A stretch of 64,000 bases of DNA from NCBI RefSeq assembly GCF_003010965.1, contig NZ_PGGM01000001.1, positions 496,001 to 560,000 of the forward strand, written 5' to 3'. Both the position numbers and the translations under genes were made by a program. Below are positions 47,131 to 57,433 of the stretch, in pieces. Positions within the stretch are counted from its first letter, which is position 1, and every line of letters starts with the position of its first letter. Below the pieces are notes generated by a model, which worked only from the letters and a program-made list of their open reading frames with translations, did not search any database and had not been told where the DNA came from. The DNA is from Phyllobacterium sophorae (GTDB lineage: Bacteria; Pseudomonadota; Alphaproteobacteria; Rhizobiales; Rhizobiaceae).

Positions 47131-48675
47131 ATGACCGAAAACCCGTCCCCCAGCGGCCCTGACCTGACCCAGGGCATTCCGGTTTCTGCCCTCGACGGAG
47201 GGAAGCTCCTCGGTCATGTCGGCAAACAGGATGTGCTCCTGCTGCAGATAGCCGATGAGATTTTAGCAATCGACGCTTTTTGCAGCCACTATCACGGTCC
47301 GCTCATTGATGGCCTGGTGGAGGACTACACTGTGCGCTGCCCCTGGCACCACGCCTGCTTCGACCTGCGCAGCGGGGAGGCGCTCCGGGCTCCCGCCATA
47401 AGCCCGCTGTCCAGCTGGCGGGTCGATCAGCGAGATGGCCATATCTTCGTCGAGGACAAACGCGACGAGCCTGGCGGTATGCGGCCAGCATCCCGAACGG
47501 CCGCGCCCGAAAAGATCGTCATCATTGGTGGCGGCGCGGCGGGGTTCGCTGCGGCGGAAATGCTTCGACGGCATGATTTCCAGGGCAGTATTGTCATGTT
47601 GAGCGCGGACACCGCCGGACCGGTCGACCGGCCAAACCTCTCCAAGGACTATCTCGCCGGCAGCGCCCCTGAAGAATGGGTGCCGCTGCGGTCCGAGAAA
47701 TACTACACCAGGATGAAAATCGATCTCCGCCTTCGAACCGAAGTGACTTCGATCGACAGCAGCGCGCGAAATGTCGTCACCGCGAACGGCGACCAGATCG
47801 CCTATGACCGGCTCCTGTTGGCAACTGGCGCGGAACCTGTGCGCCTGACCATTCCCGGCGCGGATCAGCCGAATGTTTATACCCTCCGCACCCTCGATGA
47901 TTGCCGCGCCATAATTGCAGCGGCACAAGGCGCCCGATGTGCCGTGGTGATCGGCGCCAGCTTTATCGGACTGGAGGTCGCCGCTTCTCTGCGCGCCCGC
48001 AATATCGATGTTCGTGTCGTCGCTCCAGGCAAGCGGCCGATGGAGCGGGTCCTCGGACCGGAAATGGGTGATTTCGTCCGCGCACTCCATGAGGAGCATG
48101 GTGTCATTTTTCATCTCGAAGATACGGTCGTTGCAATCGAAGGCTCGAAAGTCCGGCTCAGGAGCGGCGCCGTGTACGAGGCTGACTTCATCGTTGCCGG
48201 CATTGGGGTACGACCGCGCCTGGCATTGGCCGAGCAGGCAGGACTCACGATCGATGATGGTGTCGTGGTGAACGCCCACCTCGAAACAAGCGTGCCGGGA
48301 ATTTATGCCGCGGGCGATATTGCGCGCTGGCCAGATCCCTATTCCGGTGAAAACATCAGGGTCGAGCATTGGGTCGTCGCACAACGCCAAGGGCAGGTCG
48401 CCGCACGTAACATGCTGGGGCAGCAAGAAAAATTTGATTCGGTGCCGTTCTTTTGGAGCCAGCATTACGACGTCCCGATCAACTACGTGGGGCACGCAGA
48501 AAAATGGCAGGAGATCGACGTCGATGGCGACATCAACGCGAGGGACTGCAGCGTGCAATACAAGAAGGACGGACGCATTCTCGCTACAGCCACCATTTAT
48601 CGAGACCTTGAAAGTCTGGATGCCGAGATTCGCATGGAACGCGCCGGGTCACCCCCGGGGCTGACCCGAGGATAA
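47131..48675 (+). CDS. Rieske-FAD oxidoreductase, AIF-like ferredoxin reductase fusion
   Basis: 514 residues. An N-terminal Rieske [2Fe-2S] domain has ligands C51, H53, C70 and H73 (CSHYHG ... CPWHH). It is fused to a pyridine-nucleotide-disulfide reductase module with the FAD site VIIGGGAAGFAAAEML, NAD site AVVIGASFIGLEVAASL and YAAGDIARW. This is the domain order of AIFM3/AIFL-type proteins. It may pass electrons from NADH to an unknown acceptor. AAGGAG lies before the ATG. Confidence 0.92.
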   Translation: MTENPSPSGPDLTQGIPVSALDGGKLLGHVGKQDVLLLQIADEILAIDAFCSHYHGPLIDGLVEDYTVRCPWHHACFDLRSGEALRAPAISPLSSWRVDQRDGHIFVEDKRDEPGGMRPASRTAAPEKIVIIGGGAAGFAAAEMLRRHDFQGSIVMLSADTAGPVDRPNLSKDYLAGSAPEEWVPLRSEKYYTRMKIDLRLRTEVTSIDSSARNVVTANGDQIAYDRLLLATGAEPVRLTIPGADQPNVYTLRTLDDCRAIIAAAQGARCAVVIGASFIGLEVAASLRARNIDVRVVAPGKRPMERVLGPEMGDFVRALHEEHGVIFHLEDTVVAIEGSKVRLRSGAVYEADFIVAGIGVRPRLALAEQAGLTIDDGVVVNAHLETSVPGIYAAGDIARWPDPYSGENIRVEHWVVAQRQGQVAARNMLGQQEKFDSVPFFWSQHYDVPINYVGHAEKWQEIDVDGDINARDCSVQYKKDGRILATATIYRDLESLDAEIRMERAGSPPGLTRG

Positions 48676-48697
48676 CCGGACGTGAAGTGATGTCAGC

Positions 48698-49537
48698 TCA
48701 CCCTTGCACAACTTCCTGGCGCTGCTCGCCCAGGCCTTCAATGCCGAGGGTAATCACATCGCCTGCCTTCAAGAATACGTTGGGCTTCTGGCCAAGGCCG
48801 ACGCCGGGCGGCGTGCCGGTGGAGATGATGTCGCCGGGATGCAGGCTCATGAATTGCGACAGGTACGAAACGAGATATTTGACGCCGTAGACCATCGTCG
48901 CGGATGTGCCGTTCTGATAGCGGTGGCCATTCACCTCGAGCCACATCTTCAGGTTCTGCGGATCCGCGATCTCGTCCTTGGTCACCAGCCAGGGTCCGGT
49001 CGGACCAAAGGTGTCGCAGCTCTTGCCCTTGGTCCACTGGCCCTGACGTTCTGCCTGGAAGGCGCGTTCGGACACGTCATTGATCAGGCAATAGCCCGCT
49101 ACATGGTCCAGCGCCTTGTCTTCGCTAACATATTTCGCATGCTTGCCGATAACCACGCCGAGTTCGACTTCCCAGTCAGTCTTCAGCGACTCCCGTGGGA
49201 TTTCGACATTGTCGTTCGGGCCGACGATGGCCGATGTAGCCTTCATGAAGATGATTGGTTCCGGCGGAACCTTGGCCCCGGTTTCCGCCGCATGGTCGGA
49301 GTAATTGAGGCCGATGCAGATGAACTTGCCGGTCCCCGCCACGCAGGGTCCGTAGCGGGTCACGTTGACCAATGGCAGCGAAGCTGCGTCGATAGCCGCG
49401 AGTTTCTTCAACCCCTCCGGAGAAATCGCCTCGCCGGCAATGTCCTTCACATGGGCAGACAGATCACGTACCTGGCCGTCCTTGTCGACAAGACCGGGCT
49501 TTTCCTGACCGGCAGGACCATAGCGCAACAGTTTCAT
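48698..49537 (-). CDS. Fumarylacetoacetate hydrolase-family protein
   Basis: 279 residues. The FAH catalytic core is seen: GLNYSDHAAE, PIIFMKATSAIVGPND, DWEVELGVVIGK (metal-binding acid residues) and ISTGTPPGVGLGQ. Such enzymes cut C-C bonds of 2,4-diketo acids or act as ureidoglycolate lyase. Next to an SDR and an aldonate dehydratase, hydrolysis of a 2,4-diketo-3-deoxy sugar acid to pyruvate plus a hydroxy acid is the best guess. Confidence 0.88.
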   Translation of the reverse strand: MKLLRYGPAGQEKPGLVDKDGQVRDLSAHVKDIAGEAISPEGLKKLAAIDAASLPLVNVTRYGPCVAGTGKFICIGLNYSDHAAETGAKVPPEPIIFMKATSAIVGPNDNVEIPRESLKTDWEVELGVVIGKHAKYVSEDKALDHVAGYCLINDVSERAFQAERQGQWTKGKSCDTFGPTGPWLVTKDEIADPQNLKMWLEVNGHRYQNGTSATMVYGVKYLVSYLSQFMSLHPGDIISTGTPPGVGLGQKPNVFLKAGDVITLGIEGLGEQRQEVVQG

Positions 49538-49560
49538 GGAATAACCTTTCTAGCTTGGAA

Positions 49561-50313
49561 TCAGTAGGTGGCACGGCCACCGGAAATGTCGAAGACGGCG
49601 CCGGTCGTGAACGAGCATTCCTCGCTGGCGATCCAGGTGATCAGCGACGCAAGCTCTTCAACCTTGCCGAAGCGCTGCATCGGGATCTTCGAGAGCATGT
49701 AATCGATGAATGACGGCTGCAACTGCTGAAGGATCGGTGTATCGACCGTGGCAGGGGTGATCGCGTTGACGGTGATGCCATCGTTTGCAAGTTCCTTGCC
49801 CAGCGATTTTGTAAGGCCGATCACCGCAGCTTTCGATGCGCTATAGGCAGAGGCGTTGGGGTTGCCTTCCTTGCCAGCGATCGACGCGACATTGACGATG
49901 CGGCCATAGCCGTTCTTCTGCATGATGGGCACGACGAAGCGATTGCAATAGAACAGTCCGTTCACATTGATGTCGAAGACACGCTTCCACTGGTCGATTG
50001 GATAATCGGCGACCTTTGCATTGGGTCCCGTGATACCGGCAGAGCAGACCAGCACATCGATCTTGCCGAATGCCTTCGCCGTTTCCTGTGCGGCATTCGC
50101 CACTTGGTCCGGATCGGAGACATCGAGCCTCACGCCATGCGCCGCGGCACCGAGCGCCTTCTTAGCCTCATCGATCTTTTCCGCATCGACATCCCAGAGG
50201 CTGACCGTGCCGCCTTCCGACACGATCCGCTCCGCCGTCTTGAAGCCAATGCCCGAGGCGCCCCCGGTTATGACCGCGTGCCGCCCCTCATAGCGTCTTA
50301 TGGAATTCGCCAT
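49561..50313 (-). CDS. SDR-family NAD(P)-dependent dehydrogenase
   Basis: 250 residues from ATG 50313. Classical SDR features: TGGASGIG at residues 16-23, NNAG-like CSAGITG at 90-96, and the catalytic Y157-x3-K161 (AYSASK). By position between the FAH protein and the dehydratase, it may oxidise a 2-keto-3-deoxy sugar acid at C4. A galactitol- or sugar-alcohol-dehydrogenase role is also possible. The longer frame to 50457 is unlikely. Confidence 0.88.
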   Translation of the reverse strand: MANSIRRYEGRHAVITGGASGIGFKTAERIVSEGGTVSLWDVDAEKIDEAKKALGAAAHGVRLDVSDPDQVANAAQETAKAFGKIDVLVCSAGITGPNAKVADYPIDQWKRVFDINVNGLFYCNRFVVPIMQKNGYGRIVNVASIAGKEGNPNASAYSASKAAVIGLTKSLGKELANDGITVNAITPATVDTPILQQLQPSFIDYMLSKIPMQRFGKVEELASLITWIASEECSFTTGAVFDISGGRATY

Positions 50314-50339
50314 GCTGCTTCCGTTCCTCCCGTGGCAGA

Positions 50340-52142
50340 TCAATGATTGTCGCGCGGCAATCCCTTCGTCTGCGCGATGCGCTGGAACTCGACTGCGGGC
50401 TTCAGGACCATGCCTTCGTCCAGCTGTCCGACCATGCCGCGCTGGATTGCCTGCCATGGCGTCTGGCTGGCCGGGTATTTATAGCCGCCCGCGGCGATCA
50501 GGTCGTCCTTGCGCTTCTGCAGTTCCTCGTCGTCGATCAGGATATTGGCCGTTCCCTTTCGCAGGTCGATACGCAGGTGATCCCCGGACTTCACGAGTGC
50601 CAGCCCGCCATTGACCGCCGCCTCCGGAGAGGCGTTGAGGATGGAAGGCGATCCGGAAGTGCCTGACTGGCGCCCGTCGCCAAGACAGGGCAGGGCATGG
50701 ATGCCTTTCTTCAGCAGGTATGCCGGAGGCTGCATGTTGACGACTTCCGCAGCGCCTGGGTAGCCGATCGGTCCGGTGCCGCGCATGATCAAAATACTGT
50801 TCTCGTCGAGCGCAAGGTTCGGATCGTCGATGCGGTGATGATAGTCTTCCGGTCCGTCGAAGACTTCGGCAATGCCTTCGAAAGCCTCGGGATCGTCCGG
50901 GTTCGAGAGATATCGCGCGCGAAACTCTTCGGAGATCACGCTGGTCTTCATGATGGCGCTGTCGAAGAGGTTGCCTTTCAGGTTGATGAACCCGGCTTGT
51001 CTTTTCAGCGGCGCATCATAGGGTTTGATGACGTCGGTGTTGAAATTTTCCGCATTCTCGCAGTTCGCACCGATGCTCTTGCCATTGACGGTCAAGGCGC
51101 CCGGATGCGGCAATTTGCGCGCCTTCATCAGTTCGGCAACCACGGCAGGTACCCCGCCAGCCCGATGATAGTCCTCGCCGAGATACTCGCCGGCGGGCTG
51201 CAGATTGACCAGCAGCGGCACGTCGTGGCCGATCGCCTGCCAATCATCATTGTCGAGCGGAATGTCGAGATGGCGGGCAATTGCATTCAGATGGATCGGC
51301 GCATTGGTCGAACCGCCAATGGCCGAGTTGATGACGATCGCGTTCTCGAAGGCCGCGCGCGTCATGATATCGGATGGCTTCAGGTCTTCGCGTACCATGT
51401 CAACGATGCGCTTGCCGGTGTCATAGGCCGTTTGTCCGCGTTCACGATAGGGCGCAGGAATAGCCGCGCCGCCCGGCAGTTCCATGCCAAGCGCTTCGGC
51501 CAGCGAATTCATCGTGGTCGCCGTGCCCATTGTGTTGCAATAGCCGACAGAGGGCGCCGAAGACGCGACGATGTCCATGAACTCGTCATAGTTGATTTCG
51601 CCCGAGGAAAGCTTCTCGCGCGATTTCCATACGATCGTACCGGAACCGGTGCGTTCGCCGCGATGCCAGCCATTGAGCATCGGGCCGACCGAAAGCGCGA
51701 TCGCCGGGATATTGACGGTTGCTGCGCCCATGAGCATGGCGGGCGTGGTCTTGTCGCAGCCGATGGTCAGCACAACGCCGTCGAGCGGATAGCCGAACAG
51801 CACCTCCACCAGGCCGAGATAGGCGAGATTGCGGTCGAGCGCGGCACCGGGGCGCTTGCCGGTCTCCTGGATCGGATGCACCGGAAACTCGAAGGGAATG
51901 CCGCCTGCCGCAATGATGCCGTCGCGCACGCGCTTGGCGAGTTCGATGTGGTGCCGGTTGCATGGAGAAAGATCGGAGCCGGTCTGCGCGATACCGATGA
52001 TCGGCTTGCCAGACTGCAATTCTTCCCGCGTCAGGCCGTAATTCAGATAGCGCTCCAAATAGAGCGCCGTCATCCCCGGATTGTCAGGATTGTCGAACCA
52101 TTCCTGCGAGCGCAGCTTTTTCGGGGCTTTGGTGGTGGTCAT
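50340..52142 (-). CDS. IlvD/Edd-family aldonate dehydratase (L-arabinonate/D-xylonate type)
   Basis: 600 residues. Cluster cysteines C61 (DLSPCNRHH), C129 (TIGCDKTTP) and C202 (VGYCNTMG) have the same spacing as the [2Fe-2S] ligands of characterised L-arabinonate and D-xylonate dehydratases. It removes water from a C5 or C6 sugar acid to give a 2-keto-3-deoxy acid. It is clearly different from the amino-acid enzyme IlvD encoded at 25591. Exact substrate unknown. Confidence 0.9.
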   Translation of the reverse strand: MTTTKAPKKLRSQEWFDNPDNPGMTALYLERYLNYGLTREELQSGKPIIGIAQTGSDLSPCNRHHIELAKRVRDGIIAAGGIPFEFPVHPIQETGKRPGAALDRNLAYLGLVEVLFGYPLDGVVLTIGCDKTTPAMLMGAATVNIPAIALSVGPMLNGWHRGERTGSGTIVWKSREKLSSGEINYDEFMDIVASSAPSVGYCNTMGTATTMNSLAEALGMELPGGAAIPAPYRERGQTAYDTGKRIVDMVREDLKPSDIMTRAAFENAIVINSAIGGSTNAPIHLNAIARHLDIPLDNDDWQAIGHDVPLLVNLQPAGEYLGEDYHRAGGVPAVVAELMKARKLPHPGALTVNGKSIGANCENAENFNTDVIKPYDAPLKRQAGFINLKGNLFDSAIMKTSVISEEFRARYLSNPDDPEAFEGIAEVFDGPEDYHHRIDDPNLALDENSILIMRGTGPIGYPGAAEVVNMQPPAYLLKKGIHALPCLGDGRQSGTSGSPSILNASPEAAVNGGLALVKSGDHLRIDLRKGTANILIDDEELQKRKDDLIAAGGYKYPASQTPWQAIQRGMVGQLDEGMVLKPAVEFQRIAQTKGLPRDNH

Positions 52143-52158
52143 CGAATGGAAACTCCAG

Positions 52159-53058
52159 CTATTCCTTGACCGCGCCGGTCATGGAAGAAACGTAATAATC
52201 GACAAAGAACGAGTAGAGAATGACGACAGGAAGCGATCCAAATAGCGCACCTGCCATCAGTGAACCCCACTCGAAGACATCCCCTCGCACCAGTTCCGTC
52301 AGGACGCCGACCGGGACAGTCTTGTTTTCCGAGGATTGGATGAAGGTCAGTGCATAGATGAACTCATTCCACGACAAAGTGAAGGCAAAAATGCCGGCCG
52401 AGATCAATCCTGGCACCGCCAGCGGCAATATGATCCGGATGAGGATCTGCCAGCGCGATGCGCCGTCGACCAGGGCGCTCTCTTCCAGCTCGAACGGGAT
52501 AGAGCGGAAGTAACCCATCAGAAGCCAGGTGCAAAACGGAATGAGGAAGGTCGGGTAGGTGAAGATCAATGCCAGCTTGCTGTCATACATCCCGAACTTG
52601 AAGACGATGACCGCCAGTGGGATGAACAGGATCGACGGAGGCACCAGATAGGCCAGGAAGATCAAGAGGCCGACGGGCCGCGACCCGGAGAAGCGCACGC
52701 GCTCGATGGCGTAGGCGGCAAAGACCGAGGCTGCAAGCGACAGCACGGTTGCGCAGACGGCAACGACAAGGGTGTTCCAGAGCCAGCCAGGATAGGAGGT
52801 TTCGAACAGGAGATATTTGATATGATCGAGCGTCGGCTGCACCACCCAGAACGGGCTGTAATTGCTGTAGTCGGTCAACTGCGAATTCGGCTTCACGGCC
52901 GTGATCGCCATCCAGTAGAACGGGAACAGCAGAACGAAGACGAAGACGGCGAGCGGAAGGTAGAGGACGACGATCCGCCTTGGCAGCCGGTTGAGATAGC
53001 TCATGCCCTGCGCGTCGTCGGTGAGCGGCTGGGTGGTGGTCTGTTCGGAAATGCTCAT
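52159..53058 (-). CDS. Carbohydrate ABC transporter permease, MalG/UgpE type
   Basis: 299 residues from ATG 53058 with GGAGGAG upstream. Six hydrophobic segments and an EAA loop ([26 protein letters not shown]) mark a CUT1 inner-membrane permease. It follows the second permease by 23 bases. A longer frame reaching 53715 is an out-of-frame shadow of that gene. Confidence 0.92.
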   Translation of the reverse strand: MSISEQTTTQPLTDDAQGMSYLNRLPRRIVVLYLPLAVFVFVLLFPFYWMAITAVKPNSQLTDYSNYSPFWVVQPTLDHIKYLLFETSYPGWLWNTLVVAVCATVLSLAASVFAAYAIERVRFSGSRPVGLLIFLAYLVPPSILFIPLAVIVFKFGMYDSKLALIFTYPTFLIPFCTWLLMGYFRSIPFELEESALVDGASRWQILIRIILPLAVPGLISAGIFAFTLSWNEFIYALTFIQSSENKTVPVGVLTELVRGDVFEWGSLMAGALFGSLPVVILYSFFVDYYVSSMTGAVKE

Positions 53059-53081
53059 TGTAATTCTCCTCCTCGCCGCGC

Positions 53082-54014
53082 TCAGTCTTGTCCGCCCTGT
53101 TGCCATTTGCGGCGTTGCAGGCCGAAAAATGAGAACAGGATCGAGGCAAGCAGGAAGGGGATCATTGCGACGGCGATTGCGGCGCCTTCGCCAAGCTGGC
53201 CCCCGGGTATGCCGCGCTGGAACGACAATGTTGCCATCAGGTGTGTGGCGTTGACCGGTCCGCCCTTGGTCAGCACATAGATCAGCTGGAAATCGGTAAA
53301 GGTGAACAATACCGAGAACGTCATTACCACGGCGATGATCGGCGTCAGCATTGGCAGGGTGATGAAGCGGAAACGCTGCCAGCCGGTCGCGCCATCCAGC
53401 GATGCGGCCTCGTGCAGCGATTGCGGAATGGTCTGCAAACCGGCGAGCAGCGAGATGGCAACGAAGGGAATACCGCGCCAGACATTGGCGGCGATCACCG
53501 AAGCGCGCGCATTGTTGGGGTCGCCGAGAAAATTGATCGGGCCGTCGATCCAGCCGAGTTGCATCAGCGACCAGGAAATGATCGAGAACTGTGCGTCGTA
53601 GATCCACCAGAAGGCGAGTGCCGACAGCACGGTCGGAACGACCCACGGCAGCAGGATGATGGCGCGAAAGAACGACTTGAACGGCAGGTGCTCGTTGAGA
53701 ATGAGCGCCAGCCACAGGCCGAAGCCGAATTTAAGGATCGAAGCGATGAGCGTGTAGAATACGGTGTTGTAAACCGCCATCCAGAAAACAGAATCGCGGG
53801 CAAGCGCCTGGTAGTTTTCCAGCCCGATGAAAATGCCATCCCTGCCAATTGTCGCATCGGTAAAGCCGAGCCAAACCCCAAGTCCGAGCGGGTAGGTCAG
53901 AAAGCACAGCAGGAAAACTGCAGCTGGCAGCATGAAGAACAGGCCGACGGCAGTGTTGCTCCGGGCGATATTGCCGAAGGCCGAAGGCTGCTTCGCAGTT
54001 GACGTCATTGTCAT
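53082..54014 (-). CDS. Carbohydrate ABC transporter permease, MalF/UgpA type
   Basis: 310 residues. A CUT1 permease with the EAA loop LHEAASLDGATGWQRFRFITLPML. It pairs with the MalG-type permease 23 bases downstream and follows the binding-protein gene by 74 bases. GGAG precedes the ATG. Confidence 0.92.
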   Translation of the reverse strand: MTMTSTAKQPSAFGNIARSNTAVGLFFMLPAAVFLLCFLTYPLGLGVWLGFTDATIGRDGIFIGLENYQALARDSVFWMAVYNTVFYTLIASILKFGFGLWLALILNEHLPFKSFFRAIILLPWVVPTVLSALAFWWIYDAQFSIISWSLMQLGWIDGPINFLGDPNNARASVIAANVWRGIPFVAISLLAGLQTIPQSLHEAASLDGATGWQRFRFITLPMLTPIIAVVMTFSVLFTFTDFQLIYVLTKGGPVNATHLMATLSFQRGIPGGQLGEGAAIAVAMIPFLLASILFSFFGLQRRKWQQGGQD

Positions 54015-54088
54015 CGGATATCTCCGGTTGCTTCGTTAGCGCTGGGTGGCCTTCCGCCGCCAGGGCAGCGAAAGGCCAGTTGTTCGGT

Positions 54089-55402
54089 TTATACCGCGTA
54101 GTAGCGGTTTGCCCGCTTTTCGGCCTGGGCGATGGCGTCTTCCGCCGTCATCTGACCGGTCACGGCTGTAGCGTACATGTCGACCAGAACGTAGTCGGCC
54201 ATGACACCGGCCGAGGCTGCGCCGAGCGGGCCAGCGTAACCGTTGGGACGCAGGGTGCTCGAGGCCTTGGCATACGCTGCGTGGATGGGGTCCGACTTCC
54301 ACACCGGATTGTCAGCAAATGCTTTCAAAGGCTGGCAGCAATAAGCGCTGGCGCCTTCGATCCACGCATTCATGTTTTCTGCCTGATACATGAACTGCAG
54401 GTAAGCCTTGGCTGCTTCCGGATATTTTGTGTGCTTGAAGATGGAGATTGTGGAAGTCTGGTGCAGTTCGACCGACTGGCCAACCGGGCCGATCGGCAGG
54501 TTTGTCGAACGCATATCCTCAGCGATCGCAGCCATGGCTGGATCCTTCTTGGCAGCGTAATATACCGAAACACCATTGGCGGTCAGTGACACCTGTCCGG
54601 CAAGGAAGGCGCGGTTGTTGTTGACGTCCTGCCAGCTTTCCGTGCCCGGAATGAAGGTCTTGTAGAGTTCTTGCGCGTATTTGACCGATGCCAGCGTCTC
54701 GGGGCTGTTGATCACCACCTTGCCGCTTTCATCGACCATCTTGCCACCATGGCTCCACAGCAGCCAATGCGCATAATTGTTGCCGTCGCCAACCGCCTTG
54801 CCATGCGGGAAGCCTGCAGGCGTACCCTTGGCATGCATCGCCTTGCACAGTTCGAGGAAGCCGGCTGTATCTTTCGGGAACTCGCTGAAGCCGGCGGCCT
54901 TCATATGGCTGTCGCGATAGACGACAGCATTGCCGATAGCGCAGAGCGGCACGGCGATGAACTTGCCGTCGCGTTTTGCATAGCCTTCGAGACCCGGATA
55001 CCAGCCGCCATTCGCCTTGCCGAGATATTCGCCAAGCTCAGTCACGTCGACGAGCTTGTCCGGATATTGCTGCGGATCGTCAAACCAGCTCATGACCATA
55101 TCCGGTCCCGAGCCTACATTGGCGGCAACGGCGGCTTTCGGGCGAACGTCCTCCCAGCTTTCCTTGTCGATACGTACCTGGACGCCGGTAGCATCGGTAA
55201 ACTTCTTGGTGTTGGCCAGCCACGCTGCCTCTTCCGCGGGAACGAATGGTACCCAGCGCAACAGGCGAAGGGTTGCACCCTCTTCCGGCTTATAGGCCGG
55301 CGCGGATTGCGCGAAAGCCGGGGTAAGGCCGAACCGGTTGAGCCCGGCGGCGGCGACGAGCCCGGCAGATGCGCCGAGAAGATGTCTTCTGTTGATAGTC
55401 AT
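54089..55402 (-). CDS. Carbohydrate ABC transporter substrate-binding protein
   Basis: 437 residues from ATG 55402 with GGAGGAG upstream. The N-terminus MTINRRHLLGASAGLVAAAG has a twin-arginine signal, and the mature part is a family-1 extracellular solute-binding protein (GSGPDMVMSWFDDPQQYPD, GGKMVDESGKVVINSPETL). It captures a sugar or sugar derivative for the importer encoded beside it. Confidence 0.92.
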   Translation of the reverse strand: MTINRRHLLGASAGLVAAAGLNRFGLTPAFAQSAPAYKPEEGATLRLLRWVPFVPAEEAAWLANTKKFTDATGVQVRIDKESWEDVRPKAAVAANVGSGPDMVMSWFDDPQQYPDKLVDVTELGEYLGKANGGWYPGLEGYAKRDGKFIAVPLCAIGNAVVYRDSHMKAAGFSEFPKDTAGFLELCKAMHAKGTPAGFPHGKAVGDGNNYAHWLLWSHGGKMVDESGKVVINSPETLASVKYAQELYKTFIPGTESWQDVNNNRAFLAGQVSLTANGVSVYYAAKKDPAMAAIAEDMRSTNLPIGPVGQSVELHQTSTISIFKHTKYPEAAKAYLQFMYQAENMNAWIEGASAYCCQPLKAFADNPVWKSDPIHAAYAKASSTLRPNGYAGPLGAASAGVMADYVLVDMYATAVTGQMTAEDAIAQAEKRANRYYAV

Positions 55403-55536
55403 TGATGCTCCTCCATATAACGACCGAATGGACACAGGCCTCTTTTCAAAATGCTCCCACATTCTGGGCCAACCGTTGTCGGGGATCTTATGACCGGCAC
55501 CTGCTCCCCGACTGGCAGGCGCGGCTTAGGTACGTC

Positions 55537-56601
55537 TCAGACCAGGCGTTTGCCTGTCTCCGCGTCGAACAGATATGTCGCCTCCGCATGAATGGAGAGG
55601 CCGACGATTTCGTCTGGGCGGGCGTTGATGCGCTGATGGAACACGCCCGTAATCAAATCGCCGCCAACCCGCATGATCATTTGCGTCTCGGAGCCGGTAG
55701 GCTCGATCACCACGACCTCGGCCGGTATGCCGCCATTTGCGATCGTCATATGCTCTGGGCGCAGTCCGTAGATCAGTGCGCGCCCCTTGGCGCTTTCCGG
55801 CGCCTTGGCAACCGGCAGCACCACACCATTGTCGGTGATGAATTTCTGGGTGTCGTTCGGGTCGAGCTTGCCCTTGATCATGTTCATCGCTGGCGAACCG
55901 ATGAAGCTCGCCACGAAGAGGTTGGCTGGCTGGTCGTAGAGCTCCAGCGGTGCACCGATCTGCTCGACAAGGCCATCATGCATGACCACGATCTTGTCGG
56001 CCATGGTCATGGCTTCGATCTGGTCATGGGTGACATAGACGGTCGTGGTCTTCAACCGCTGATGCAATTCCTTGATCTCGGCACGCATGGCAACACGCAG
56101 CTTGGCGTCAAGGTTTGACAGGGGTTCATCGAACAGGAAGACTTGCGGATCGCGCACGATAGCACGGCCCATGGCCACACGCTGGCGTTGACCGCCGGAA
56201 AGCTGACGTGGAAAGCGGTCGAGGAGATGCGTGAGCCCGAGAATCTCCGCCGCTGGTTTTACCCGTTTGTCGATCTCGGATTTGGGTGCACCCTTCAGCG
56301 TCAGCGAGAAGGCCATGTTGTCCGCGACGGTCATGTGCGGATAGAGCGCATAGTTCTGGAACACCATCGCGATGTCGCGTTCCTTGGGTGCAAGGCCGTT
56401 GACCACCTGGCCGCCGATGCGAATCTCGCCGGCGGAAATATTCTCCAGCCCGGCCAGCATGCGCAGCAGCGTGGACTTGCCGCAGCCGGACGGGCCGACG
56501 AGAATGACGAATTCGCCATCGGCAATTTCGATATCGACGCCCTTGATTACCGGATGCGTTCCGAATGATTTTCGTACATCGGCGAATTCGACAGATGCCA
56601 T
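55537..56601 (-). CDS. Carbohydrate ABC transporter ATP-binding protein, UgpC/MalK type
   Basis: 354 residues from ATG 56601. Walker [10 protein letters not shown], signature [16 protein letters not shown], Walker [16 protein letters not shown], and a C-terminal TOBE-like regulatory domain ([11 protein letters not shown]). It energises the importer encoded by the three preceding genes. The 134-base gap to the binding-protein gene holds no recognised feature. Confidence 0.94.
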   Translation of the reverse strand: MASVEFADVRKSFGTHPVIKGVDIEIADGEFVILVGPSGCGKSTLLRMLAGLENISAGEIRIGGQVVNGLAPKERDIAMVFQNYALYPHMTVADNMAFSLTLKGAPKSEIDKRVKPAAEILGLTHLLDRFPRQLSGGQRQRVAMGRAIVRDPQVFLFDEPLSNLDAKLRVAMRAEIKELHQRLKTTTVYVTHDQIEAMTMADKIVVMHDGLVEQIGAPLELYDQPANLFVASFIGSPAMNMIKGKLDPNDTQKFITDNGVVLPVAKAPESAKGRALIYGLRPEHMTIANGGIPAEVVVIEPTGSETQMIMRVGGDLITGVFHQRINARPDEIVGLSIHAEATYLFDAETGKRLV

Positions 56602-56659
56602 GCCTGTTCCTCTCAAATTGTCATGACGATGCTTCTCCCAAAGCCTCGTCCAAATCCTT

Positions 56660-57433
56660 CTATCCTCGTCCGACCAGCGGCATTTTCGTCGCCATGATCG
56701 TCATGGTCAGCACATTTGCCTCAAGCGGCAGGCTGGCCATATGAACCACCGCATCGCCGATGTAGTGCGCCGGAATTGTCGGCTCGCTCGCGGTCTCGCC
56801 ATTCGCCTGGAGCACGCCAGCCGCCATCTTCGATGTCATCTCGGTCGTCGCATTGCCGATGTCGATCTGGCCGCAGGCAATGTCGAATGGCCTGCCATCC
56901 AGCGCGGTTGATTTGGTGAGACCGGTAACTGCATGTTTCGTCGCCGTATATGGCGCGGAATACGGGCGCGGTGTCTGTGCCGAAATCGAACCATTATTGA
57001 TGATGCGCCCGCCGCGTGGCGATTGTGCCTTCATCAGTTTCATGGCCTGCTGCGTGCAGAGGAAGACACCGGTCAGATTGGCGCCTACGATAGCGTTCCA
57101 ATGATCGAACGTAAGTTCTTCCATCGGGATGTTCGGTACATTGACCCCTGCATTGTTGACGAGCAGGTCAAGCCGTCCGAATTCGGATTTGATCGCCTCG
57201 AACAGCGCTGCAACCGAGTCCGGATCACTCACATCGGCAGTGATTGCCTTGACCGTGCCCCTTGTCTCGCCGGCGAGTGCCCTCGCTGCCTCATCGAGAA
57301 CGTCCCTGCGCCGGCCAGAGATCACGACCGTATAGCCCGCTCCGAGCAAGGCGCTGGTAATTGCCTTGCCGATGCCGGTGCCGCCGCCGGTCACCAATGC
57401 AATCTTGCCCCTGCCTGAATCTTCTTTGGTCAT
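56660..57433 (-). CDS. SDR-family NAD(P)-dependent dehydrogenase
   Basis: 257 residues. TGGGTGIG at residues 15-22, NNAG at 93-96 and the catalytic Y162-x3-K166 (APYTATK) are intact. Its ATG overlaps the stop of the DenD-like gene by 4 bases, so the two are translationally coupled. It probably oxidises a sugar, sugar alcohol or aldonate of the same pathway; the substrate is unknown. Confidence 0.88.
   Translation of the reverse strand: MTKEDSGRGKIALVTGGGTGIGKAITSALLGAGYTVVISGRRRDVLDEAARALAGETRGTVKAITADVSDPDSVAALFEAIKSEFGRLDLLVNNAGVNVPNIPMEELTFDHWNAIVGANLTGVFLCTQQAMKLMKAQSPRGGRIINNGSISAQTPRPYSAPYTATKHAVTGLTKSTALDGRPFDIACGQIDIGNATTEMTSKMAAGVLQANGETASEPTIPAHYIGDAVVHMASLPLEANVLTMTIMATKMPLVGRG

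Noticed and set aside
52583..53715. Long frame extension joining the two sugar permeases
   Set aside because: The extra part is another frame of the MalF-type gene; both permeases have their own starts and ribosome sites.
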